From Gammaproteobacteria bacterium (GTDB taxonomy: Bacteria; Pseudomonadota; Gammaproteobacteria; Pseudomonadales; Pseudohongiellaceae), in contig JAESUV010000140.1 in the NCBI GenBank assembly GCA_016762975.1, forward strand, positions 12,784 through 21,637: DNA of 8,854 bases. Direction: 5' to 3'. Positions 1 through 6,600 of this stretch are shown here, piece by piece; within the stretch, counting starts at the first letter, position 1, and each line of letters begins with the position of its first letter. Position numbers and translations under genes: made by a program. A model generated the notes under the pieces. The model was not told the DNA's origin, did no database searches, and worked only from the letters and a program-made list of their open reading frames with translations.

Positions 1-339
1 GTGAAGATCGACAATCAGGTCCAAATCGGCCATAACTGTAAAATCGGTGAACACACTATTATCTGCGGCTGCGCTGGCATTGCGGGCAGCGTAACGATAG
101 GAAAATTCTGTATCATGGGCGGGGGGTCCGGCGTCGTAGGCCACATAACCATTGCGGATAAGGTGCAAGTGAGCGCCATGTCGCTGGTGAGTCAGCCGAT
201 TCTGGAGCCGGGTATGTACTCTACTGGTACAATTCAAGCGAAGACCTCGCAGTGGAAGCGCAATGCGCTTCGGTTTCAGCAGCTAGATAGTATTGCTAAG
301 AGACTAAAAGAAATTGAGAATTCAACCGATAAGAAGTAG
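1..339 (+). CDS. lpxD: UDP-3-O-(3-hydroxyacyl)glucosamine N-acyltransferase, C-terminal part (5' end outside window)
   Basis: LpxD transfers a 3-hydroxyacyl chain from ACP to the 2-amino group of UDP-3-O-acyl-glucosamine, the third step of lipid A synthesis, in the cytoplasm. Only 112 residues are present, about the last third of a protein normally near 340 residues. The frame is open from base 1, so the GTG there is an internal codon and not a start. Hexapeptide repeats of the left-handed beta-helix are visible (VQIGHN, CKIGEH, VTIGKF, ITIADK). His11 in QIGHN and His48 in VGHITIAD are spaced exactly as E. coli His239 (catalytic) and His276. Gly40 and Leu62 fall at the E. coli Gly268 and Met290 positions of the acyl pocket. 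The tail (KRNALRFQQLDSIAKRLKEIE) is the usual C-terminal helix. Identification is firm. Confidence 0.96.
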   Translation: MKIDNQVQIGHNCKIGEHTIICGCAGIAGSVTIGKFCIMGGGSGVVGHITIADKVQVSAMSLVSQPILEPGMYSTGTIQAKTSQWKRNALRFQQLDSIAKRLKEIENSTDKK

Positions 340-440
340 GTCGATAGGATCTAAACTAGAGCTTCGTTTCAGAAGCCACTGAAATTACAATAAACCCTGC
401 GCGCATTGATCCGCGCACAAGGCTGACTAGAGAACCGCAC
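340..440 (+). other. lpxD-fabZ intergenic region with small inverted repeats
   Basis: This 101-nt gap holds three possible hairpins. GCTTC (361-365) pairs with GAAGC (372-376). TTTCAG (367-372) pairs with CTGAAA (379-384), and since it shares bases with the first, only one of the two can form. TGCGCG (398-403) pairs with CGCGCA (412-417) around an 8-nt loop. None is followed by a T-run, so none is a standard intrinsic terminator. TACAAT at 386-391 resembles a -10 box, but I see no convincing -35 at 16-18 nt. The gap could carry an internal promoter or an mRNA structure before fabZ, but nothing here proves it. Confidence 0.3.
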
Positions 441-890
441 ATGTTAATGAGCATCGAAGACATTAAAGAGTATCTCCCTCAACGCTACCCCTTCCTGCTG
501 GTGGATAGAGTAGTTGAAATGGACCTTGGGAAGTCTATTGTGGCTTACAAGAATGTTACTGTGAACGAGCCTTTTTTCAACGGCCATTTCCCAGGTCAGC
601 CAATTATGCCAGGGGTGCTCATCATTGAGGCGTTGGCACAGGCAGCTGGCGTGTTGGGCTTCAAAAGCCAGGAAAAGAAACCGAAGGACGGCTACCTCTA
701 TTATTTTGTCGGTGCCGATAATGTGCGCTTACGACGACCGGTGGTGCCAGGCGACTGTCTTACGCTGGAGGCCGAAATCGTTACCAATAGGCGTGGTATC
801 TATAAATTTGCCTGCCGCGCCTCAGTGGGCGAAGAGTTAGTAGGAACGATGACCATATTGTGTGCGGAGAGGAGGGTGGATGTCGATTGA
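441..890 (+). CDS. fabZ: 3-hydroxyacyl-ACP dehydratase FabZ
   Basis: FabZ dehydrates (3R)-hydroxyacyl-ACP to trans-2-enoyl-ACP in type II fatty acid synthesis in the cytoplasm. It competes with LpxA and LpxD for the same hydroxyacyl-ACP substrate. The 149-residue length is typical of the family. A single hot-dog domain is seen, with LPQRYPFLLVDRV at residues 12-24 and the active-site block GHFPGQPIMPGVLIIEALAQ at 48-67. His49 and Glu63 match the known catalytic pair, including their numbering in the Pseudomonas enzyme. Two in-frame ATGs (441 and 447) are possible starts and neither has a clear ribosome binding site; 441 is chosen because it gives the usual N terminus and catalytic numbering. 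The last 11 nt overlap lpxA, which suggests translational coupling. Confidence 0.97.
   Translation: MLMSIEDIKEYLPQRYPFLLVDRVVEMDLGKSIVAYKNVTVNEPFFNGHFPGQPIMPGVLIIEALAQAAGVLGFKSQEKKPKDGYLYYFVGADNVRLRRPVVPGDCLTLEAEIVTNRRGIYKFACRASVGEELVGTMTILCAERRVDVD
867..875 (+). promoter_or_regulatory. Strong ribosome binding site of lpxA
   Basis: GAGAGGAGG lies inside the end of fabZ, 4 nt before the ATG at 880. It is the best Shine-Dalgarno match near any start in the window. It decides the lpxA start in favour of ATG 880 over the in-frame GTG at 862. Confidence 0.75.
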
Positions 891-1653
891 TTCCAGTGCC
901 AGGATCGATCCTAAAGCTGAAATAGATGCCGATGTAACGATTGGTCCTTGGACTATTGTTGGGCCTAACGTACAGATTGGATCTGGTACGGTCATCGACT
1001 CGCACGTAGTGATTCGTGCTAACACGAAAATCGGCAAAGACAATCGAATATTTCAATTTAGCTCCGTCGGTGAAGATCCCGCGGACAAGAAATTCGAAGG
1101 TGAGCAAACTTGGCTAGAAATTGGTGATCGCAACATTTTACGCGAAGGCTCCAATTTTCACCGCGGCACAGGCTTTGGTGGTGGGCTCACTCGAGTCGGT
1201 AGCGACAACCTCTTCATGCCCTATGTGCACATCGCTCACGATTGCATGGTAGGAAACAACACGATATTCGCCAATAATGTGGGAATTTCAGGTCATGTAG
1301 AAGTTGATGACTGGGCCATTCTTGGAGGCTATGCCGGTGTAAACCAATTTCTTAAGATTGGCGCTCACGCGATGATCGGTGGCGTGACACATATCGGTCA
1401 CGACGTACCTGCCTACATGATCGTAAGCGGCCAGCCAGCGACGGTTAGAGCGGTTAATACAATCGGTTTGGAGCGTCGCGGTTTCGATAAGCCAACTATC
1501 AAGCAAATACGTACTGCATATAAGATCATCTATCTACGTGGCAACAGCCTTCAGGATGCTTTAGCGGAATTGAAGAGCTTGCGCGAAGGTTGTGATGCGC
1601 TGCAAGTTCTTATCGACTCGTTGGAGAACTCTAAGAAAGGAATACAGCGCTAA
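880..1653 (+). CDS. lpxA: UDP-N-acetylglucosamine 3-O-acyltransferase LpxA
   Basis: LpxA transfers a 3-hydroxyacyl chain from ACP to the 3-OH of UDP-GlcNAc, the first step of lipid A synthesis, in the cytoplasm as a homotrimer. The 257-residue product is close to the family norm (E. coli 262). Residues 1 to about 185 are hexapeptide repeats of the left-handed beta-helix; the remainder is the helical C-terminal domain (VNTIGLERRGF, then the helix around IRTAYKIIYLRG). His120 in VHIAHDC equals the catalytic E. coli His125; His117 and His139 equal His122 and His144. Gly168 equals Gly173, the E. coli acyl-length ruler. Oddly, the position of E. coli His160 (VHQF) is Asn155 (VNQF, codon AAC at 1342-1344). 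The ATG at 880 overlaps the fabZ stop (ATGTCGATTGA) and has a strong Shine-Dalgarno sequence. Confidence 0.97.
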   Translation: MSIDSSARIDPKAEIDADVTIGPWTIVGPNVQIGSGTVIDSHVVIRANTKIGKDNRIFQFSSVGEDPADKKFEGEQTWLEIGDRNILREGSNFHRGTGFGGGLTRVGSDNLFMPYVHIAHDCMVGNNTIFANNVGISGHVEVDDWAILGGYAGVNQFLKIGAHAMIGGVTHIGHDVPAYMIVSGQPATVRAVNTIGLERRGFDKPTIKQIRTAYKIIYLRGNSLQDALAELKSLREGCDALQVLIDSLENSKKGIQR

Positions 1654-1733
1654 GGATTTCGACTCGACGGCGTCACTCACCTGGCTTTTAGTAACAGAAG
1701 TAACAGAAGCCGATAATCACGATACCCCAAACT
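1654..1733 (+). other. lpxA-lpxB intergenic region
   Basis: This is an 80-nt gap without an ORF or clear promoter. It contains the GTAACAGAA tandem duplication listed separately. The duplication sits within a possible weak hairpin, GGCTT (1683-1687) with AAGCC (1707-1711). No T-run follows, so it is not a terminator. I see no Shine-Dalgarno sequence before lpxB. Confidence 0.5.
1691..1708 (+). repeat. Perfect 9-bp tandem duplication (GTAACAGAA x2)
   Basis: Two adjacent identical copies of GTAACAGAA occupy 1691-1699 and 1700-1708 in the lpxA-lpxB gap. A third partial copy is not seen. The likely origin is a slippage duplication. The unit brings a TAA (1701-1703) into the lpxB frame, so it bounds any upstream extension of lpxB. 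Confidence 0.8.
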
Positions 1734-2894
1734 ATGAGCAATGCCCCTTTAATCGGAATTGTTGCTGGCGAAAAATCCGGAGACATACTGGGTGCCGGAT
1801 TGATTTCCGCCTTGCGCGAGATTTACCCGGATGCGGAGTTTATGGGTGTTGGCGGCCCCGATATGATTGCGCTCGGATTTAATTCGTTTGCAGATATGGA
1901 ACGAATCTCGGTAATGGGCTTCGTAGAGCCACTGGGTAGATTGCCAGAACTTTATGCATTGAAGAAACGCCTCAGAGAGTTTTTCGCTGAGAGGCGTCCA
2001 CTTGTCTTTATCGGTATCGATTATCCTGTCTTCAATTTGAAATTAGAAGAAGAGCTAAAACAAAATAACATTAAGACGGTTCACTATGTCAGTCCAAGCC
2101 TTTGGGCTTATCGAGAGAAAAGAATTCACAAGGTGAAGCGCGCAGTAGATTTAATGCTGACTTTGTTTCCATTTGAGACGGCTGTGTACACTCAACACGG
2201 TGTTGACGTTAAATGTGTAGGCCATCCGTTAGCAGATACCATTGGTTTCGAAGATGAGAAGTTATCTTCGCGCGAGCGCTTCGACCTCGATTCAGATGAC
2301 TCTGTAGTAGCCTTGATGCCAGGTAGTCGCAGCGGTGAAATCAAACGCCTTGCGCCGGTATTCCTCGCAGCAGCTTTGGAAGCTCTACAAGACTGCCCGA
2401 AGCTAAAATTTCTAATTCCGTATAGTAGTGCTGCGAATAAAGCGCAGATCGATGCGCTGCTGCGAGAAGAATCCATAATTCAGGGTGAGCAATTCTTTTT
2501 GGTCGATGATTCTCACGCAGCAATCAGTGCGGCGGACTTGGTCGTGCTGTCTTCTGGGACCGCCACGTTGGAGGTGTTGCTGCTGAGGCGGCCCATGATC
2601 GTCGGTTACAAACTTGCGGCAATCACCTTTGCCATCGCCTCGCGCATCGTGAAGATTCCGTATGTCGCTTTGCCAAATCTCCTCGCGGGGCGGCAGTTGG
2701 TGCCTGAATATATTCAGCATGACCTCACCGTGGAAAAAGTACGTGAGGAGATAGTTGGGCATATGACTGGTACGGAGGATCACGAGGCGCTAATGCAGGA
2801 GTTTGAACGAATACATAAAAGTCTTCGCCTCGATGCCTCCGTTCAGGCGGCACAAGCTATAGCATCTCTTATAGAGAAAGACAGTAATCAGTAA
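1734..2894 (+). CDS. lpxB: Lipid-A-disaccharide synthase LpxB
   Basis: LpxB is a GT19 family inverting glycosyltransferase that joins UDP-diacylglucosamine and lipid X into the beta-1,6 lipid A disaccharide at the inner face of the cytoplasmic membrane. Its 386 residues match the usual length (E. coli 382). Family blocks in order are VAGEKSGDILGAG (10-22), VMGFVEPLGRL (60-70), GIDYPVFNL (94-102), HYVSPSLWAYREKR (117-130), GHPLAD (163-168), LMPGSRSGEI (194-203), LSSGTATLE (272-280) and ALPNLLAGR (312-320). Glu13, Asp96, Arg199 and Asn315 match E. coli Glu15, Asp98, Arg201 and Asn316. GIDYPVF replaces the gammaproteobacterial GIDAPDF, so E. coli Asp101 is Val99. The ATG at 1734 has no clear Shine-Dalgarno sequence, but an in-frame TAA at 1701 leaves no better upstream start. 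The stop codon abuts rnhB. Confidence 0.97.
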   Translation: MSNAPLIGIVAGEKSGDILGAGLISALREIYPDAEFMGVGGPDMIALGFNSFADMERISVMGFVEPLGRLPELYALKKRLREFFAERRPLVFIGIDYPVFNLKLEEELKQNNIKTVHYVSPSLWAYREKRIHKVKRAVDLMLTLFPFETAVYTQHGVDVKCVGHPLADTIGFEDEKLSSRERFDLDSDDSVVALMPGSRSGEIKRLAPVFLAAALEALQDCPKLKFLIPYSSAANKAQIDALLREESIIQGEQFFLVDDSHAAISAADLVVLSSGTATLEVLLLRRPMIVGYKLAAITFAIASRIVKIPYVALPNLLAGRQLVPEYIQHDLTVEKVREEIVGHMTGTEDHEALMQEFERIHKSLRLDASVQAAQAIASLIEKDSNQ

Positions 2895-3512
2895 ATGACG
2901 AGAGAACCTGCATTTTCTCCAGCTAGCGAACCTTATACCTTGGTAGCGGGTACCGACGAGGTGGGCCGAGGACCATTGGCCTGGGATGTTGTCGCCGCTG
3001 CCGTGATACTCGACCCCGCAAAGCCTATCTCTGGCCTAGCTGACTCGAAAAAGTTATCTCACAAGCAGCGGTTGCTGTGTTTCGATGCCATCGTGAAGAA
3101 TGCTCACTGCTATGCGATAGGTCGAGCATCGGTGCAAGAGATCGAGAGTATCAATATATTGCAGGCCAGCATGCTGGCAATGAACAGAGCCGTCGCAGGC
3201 TTGAAGGTGCGGCCCGAATTCGTTTACGTTGATGGCAACCGCTGCCCTAAATGGGACTATCCTTCGGAGGCTGTAGTGAAGGGAGATTCCTTAGTGCCAA
3301 GCATCTCAGCCGCCTCGATTATTGCGAAGGTGACCCGCGACAAGGAGATGCAGGAAATGGAGCTGCAATACCCAGGCTATGGCTTTGCAAGCAATATGGG
3401 ATATCCCACACCGGTGCACCTGGCCGCTCTTAAAACTCTAGGAATAACGCCTATCCATCGACGCACATTCGCACCGGTTGCAAGAATCTTAGAGGCGGCA
3501 CCAGGGGGGTAA
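2895..3512 (+). CDS. rnhB: Ribonuclease HII
   Basis: RNase HII cleaves RNA in RNA/DNA hybrids and starts ribonucleotide excision repair by nicking 5' of single ribonucleotides in DNA. The 205 residues are about the usual length (E. coli 198). The DEDD metal ligands are Asp21 and Glu22 (AGTDEVGRG), Asp113 (YVDGNRCPK) and Asp149 (KVTRDKEM). The GRG ribonucleotide-sensing motif (24-26) is intact, as are the DSKKLS block (50-55), ISAASIIAKV (137-146), the Tyr of GYPT (170) and the HRRTFAPV C terminus. Oddly, after GRGPLA the usual Gly-Pro or Gly-Ala pair is Trp30-Asp31 (GPLAWDVV), and the usual HKGYPT is NMGYPT. The ATG directly follows the lpxB TAA (TAAATG) with no strong ribosome binding site, so translational coupling is likely. 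Lpx-rnhB-dnaE linkage is standard in gammaproteobacteria. Confidence 0.96.
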   Translation: MTREPAFSPASEPYTLVAGTDEVGRGPLAWDVVAAAVILDPAKPISGLADSKKLSHKQRLLCFDAIVKNAHCYAIGRASVQEIESINILQASMLAMNRAVAGLKVRPEFVYVDGNRCPKWDYPSEAVVKGDSLVPSISAASIIAKVTRDKEMQEMELQYPGYGFASNMGYPTPVHLAALKTLGITPIHRRTFAPVARILEAAPGG

Positions 3513-3538
3513 TTTTTTGTCCCGCTTTCAACAAAAAA
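3513..3538 (+). repeat. AT-only inverted repeat after rnhB
   Basis: TTTTTTGT (3513-3520) is complementary to ACAAAAAA (3531-3538) across a 10-nt loop, immediately after the rnhB stop. The stem contains a single G-C pair, and the downstream side is an A-run rather than a T-run. It is therefore not a convincing + strand terminator. The A/T tracts could act as a bent or UP-like element for a promoter ahead of dnaE. Confidence 0.4.
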
Positions 3539-3589
3539 AAGGTATATTGGTGACTTCTTTACCACTCAATAATTAGTCGATCCTGTAAA

Positions 3590-3688
3590 ATGCATCTCGA
3601 TATCGATATCAATCACTTAGCTTCATTTGCTGCTAAAATCCCAGCTAGAAAACTGCAGTATCAACTAAATAGTATTTTAAATGTCTGA
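3590..3688 (+). CDS. Possible 32-codon leader ORF overlapping the dnaE start
   Basis: An ATG at 3590 opens a 32-residue frame (beginning MHLDIDINHLASFAAKIPA, ending NSILNV) that stops at TGA 3686-3688. It overlaps the dnaE start codon by 8 nt (ATGTCTGA). I recognise no family. It has no clear Shine-Dalgarno sequence, no signal peptide and no run of a single regulatory amino acid. The arrangement would allow translational coupling to dnaE, which itself lacks a good ribosome binding site. An open frame of this length also arises easily by chance. If transcription starts from the promoter candidate at 3631-3639, this frame would not be fully transcribed. I consider it unproven. Confidence 0.2.
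   Translation: MHLDIDINHLASFAAKIPARKLQYQLNSILNV
3599..3610. repeat. Perfect 12-bp palindrome GATATCGATATC
   Basis: GATATCGATATC is its own reverse complement. It lies 21-32 nt upstream of the extended -10 candidate at 3631-3639, close to position -41 relative to the inferred transcript start. This location would suit a dimeric regulator. I do not recognise the site as a known operator, and AT-rich palindromes of this length can occur by chance. Confidence 0.35.
3631..3639 (+). promoter_or_regulatory. Candidate extended -10 promoter for dnaE
   Basis: TGCTAAAAT fits the extended -10 form TGnTATAAT with one mismatch in the hexamer. No good -35 is seen at 16-18 nt (AATCAC region), which extended -10 promoters tolerate. 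It would place the transcript start near 3646, leaving a leader of about 35 nt before the dnaE ATG at 3681. It lies in the longest gap of the window, where an internal promoter is most plausible. Confidence 0.35.
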
Positions 3689-6600
3689 AAATCAGCCCTT
3701 CGCGCATCTCAGGCTACACAGCGAATTTTCGATCAATGATGGCATCGTTACCATCAAGCCACTCTTAGCGAGACTTCACGAATTTTCTATGCCAGCGGTT
3801 GCTATTACCGACTTGGCAAATATGTTCTGCCTTATTAAGTTTTACAGCGCCTCCCTCAAGGCCGGAATCAAACCCGTCTGTGGCTGTGATGTACTGGTTG
3901 AGAGCGACGACCGCTCGAAACAGACTCGGCTTGTGTTATTGGTCAAGAACGAGGTCGGCTACCTTAGCCTGACTAAACTTATCTCTGAGTTGTACACCGA
4001 GAATCCCAGTCAAAGTGAGCCGGTGGTGCGCAAGTCGCAATTAGCGGGCCGTGTCGATGGCTTGATTGCTTTGTCAGGCGCGCAGAACAGTGATATTGGA
4101 CTCGCATTGCTGGCCGACGAGAAAGACCTAGCGAAGGAGCTACTCAATGAATGGCAGCAATTGTTTCCGGAAAGTTTCTATCTAGAGTTGCAGCGAGTAG
4201 GCCGGCCTGAAGAGGAAGATTATATCGATGCGGCCGTAGCCCTTGCTATCGAAACGAATTCGCCCGTGGTCGCAACGAATGATGTGCGCTTCATCGATCA
4301 GAGTGATTTCGATGCACACGAGGTGCGTGTGTGCATCAATGAAAGGCGCACTCTCGATGACTCGCGCCGGCCGCATAATTACACTGACCAGCAGTATCTA
4401 AAGACCGGTTCTGAGATGGCGGAGTTGTTTAGCGATATTCCTGAGGCGCTGGAAAACGCCTGGGAAATCGTGAAACGTTGCAATCTAACACTAGTATTAG
4501 ACAAGCCGTGTTTACCGAACTACCCGATACCAAAAGGCATGGGCATGGAGGAGTATTTCTCCGAGCTGAGTTCCGACGGACTGCGAGAACGTCTTCGTAG
4601 CCTCTATGGTGACGACTACGAGACCAAGGACGTGGAGAAGCCCTACTGGGAGCGACTGGAATTCGAGCTAGGCGTCATCAATCAAATGGGCTTCGCAGGT
4701 TACTTTCTTATCGTGATGGAGTTTATCCAGTGGTCCAAAGACAACGGTATTCCGGTAGGGCCAGGCCGTGGTTCGGGTGCAGGTTCCATCGTAGCCTATG
4801 CGCTAAGAATTACCGATCTGGACCCACTTAAGTACGACCTGCTGTTCGAGCGTTTCCTTAACCCGGAAAGGGTGTCGATGCCTGACTTCGATGTGGATTT
4901 CTGCATGGAGGGCCGTGACCGTGTTATTCAGCATGTGACGGAGTTGTATGGCAAGGATGCGGTATCGCAAATCATTACCTTCGGCACTATGGCGGCGAAG
5001 GCCGTCGTGCGTGATGTGGCCCGAGTACAGGGCAAGCCTTATATGCTGGCCGACAAGCTTTCGAAGTTGATTCCCTTCGAGCCCGGCATAACCCTGAAGA
5101 AGGCGTTTGAGGTAGAGCCGCTGTTGGGCGAATTCGTCGATTCTGATGAGGACGCGCAGGAAATTATGGAGATGGCGTACAAGCTTGAGGGCATTACTCG
5201 TAATGTCGGCAAGCACGCCGGTGGTGTGGTTATCGCGCCTACGAAATTAACTGATTTTACGCCGTTGTACTGCGACGAATCCGGTCAAGGCTTAGTTACT
5301 CAATTCGATAAGAACGATGTGGAGACCGCGGGTCTTGTGAAGTTCGACTTCCTCGGGCTGCGCACGCTGACCATCATCGATTGGGCTGTGAAGATGATCA
5401 ATTCAAGGGCAGCTGAAGGCGAGCCGCCTGTCGATATCACCAAGCTGCCGCTGACTGACGAGCGCGTGTATCGATTGCTGCAGAAGGGTGAGACCACGGC
5501 GATTTTCCAGCTTGAATCCCGCGGCATGAAGGACCTGATTAAGCGTCAGGTACCCAGTAGTTTTGAAGACATCATCGCCCTCGTGGCCTTGTTTCGACCC
5601 GGCCCTCTGCAGTCGGGCATGGTGGATGATTTTATCGATCGTAAGCACGGTCGCACGAAAGTAGTCTATCCACACGCGGAGTTGGAACCAGTCCTAGGCA
5701 ATACTTACGGAGTTATTCTCTACCAAGAGCAGGTGATGCAGATCGCTCAAGTTCTTGCTAATTACTCATTGGCCGGCGCGGATATTTTGCGTAAGGCTAT
5801 GGGTAAGAAAGATCCAGAAGTGATGGCGAAGCAACGTACCTTGTTTCAGGCCGGTGCCGAGGCGAGGGGAATCGATGCTGATCTGGCGGCTTCTATCTTC
5901 GACTTGATGGAGAAGTTCGCAGGTTACGGCTTCAACAAGTCGCACTCAGCAGCCTATGCCCTAGTCTCTTATCAAACGGCATGGCTTAAGACGCATCACC
6001 CGGCCTGTTTCATGGCGGCGGTGCTCTCGGCTGACATGCAAAGCACCGATAAGGTGGTGATACTAATCAATGAATGTCGCTCCATGAAATTGACCATCGT
6101 TCCTCCGGATATTAACCTTGGTCAGTTCAATTTCACGGTAAACGAGAAGGAGGAGATTGTTTACGGCCTTGGTGCGATCAAGGGATTAGGGGAAGGCCCG
6201 GTTGGCAGTATTCTCGCTGCGCGAGAAGAGCGGCCCTTTACTAATCTGCTGGATATCTGCCAACGCCTGGACAAGCAGAGCGTTAACAAACGCACCATGG
6301 AAGCACTGATACGCTCCGGCGCCCTGGATAACATGGTGGAGGGTGATCTCGATTATGTTCGTGCACTGCTCTCGGCGCTGTTGCCGCAAGCTATGCAGGC
6401 AGCCGAGCAATCTAGCCGAAATCAAGCGAGTGGTGTGCAGGATATGTTCGGAGAGATTGCGCCGGCGGGCACAGAAGATGCCGATCTTAGCGCCTCTAAT
6501 ATCACGGTCCGTGCTTGGGCGGAACAACACCGCCTTAAGGTGGAGAAGGAGACTCTGGGCTTGTGGCTGTCTGGTCATCCGATTGACGAATTCCTAGATG

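Noticed and set aside
1..3. GTG at the first base as the start of a short complete gene
   Set aside because: The protein begins inside the LpxD beta-helix just before the catalytic His; the gene is simply cut by the window edge.
119..127. Run of G's in lpxD as a possible slippage site or frameshift
   Set aside because: The LpxD frame reads through correctly (MGGGSGVVGH), with conserved residues on both sides.
862..879. In-frame GTG at 862 as the lpxA start
   Set aside because: It would add MRRGGW, which has no counterpart in LpxA, and would translate through the strong Shine-Dalgarno sequence serving ATG 880.
781..1107. Minus-strand open frames across fabZ and lpxA
   Set aside because: They lie opposite well-conserved genes and show no recognisable family; they are antisense shadows.
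1592..1882. + strand frame bridging the end of lpxA and the start of lpxB
   Set aside because: It overlaps both conserved genes out of frame, and its peptide looks like an off-frame translation.
2192..2783. Minus-strand frames within lpxB, the longest about 120 residues
   Set aside because: The + strand here encodes intact LpxB motifs; the antisense peptides have unusual composition and no family match.
3505..3540. Intrinsic terminator after rnhB
   Set aside because: The G-run (GGGGGG) pairs only with CCC, and the T-run lies inside the possible stem. The AT-only inverted repeat is followed by A's, not T's.
4803..5216. Minus-strand frame of about 137 residues inside dnaE
   Set aside because: It lies opposite the catalytic core of DnaE; a long antisense frame is expected from codon bias.
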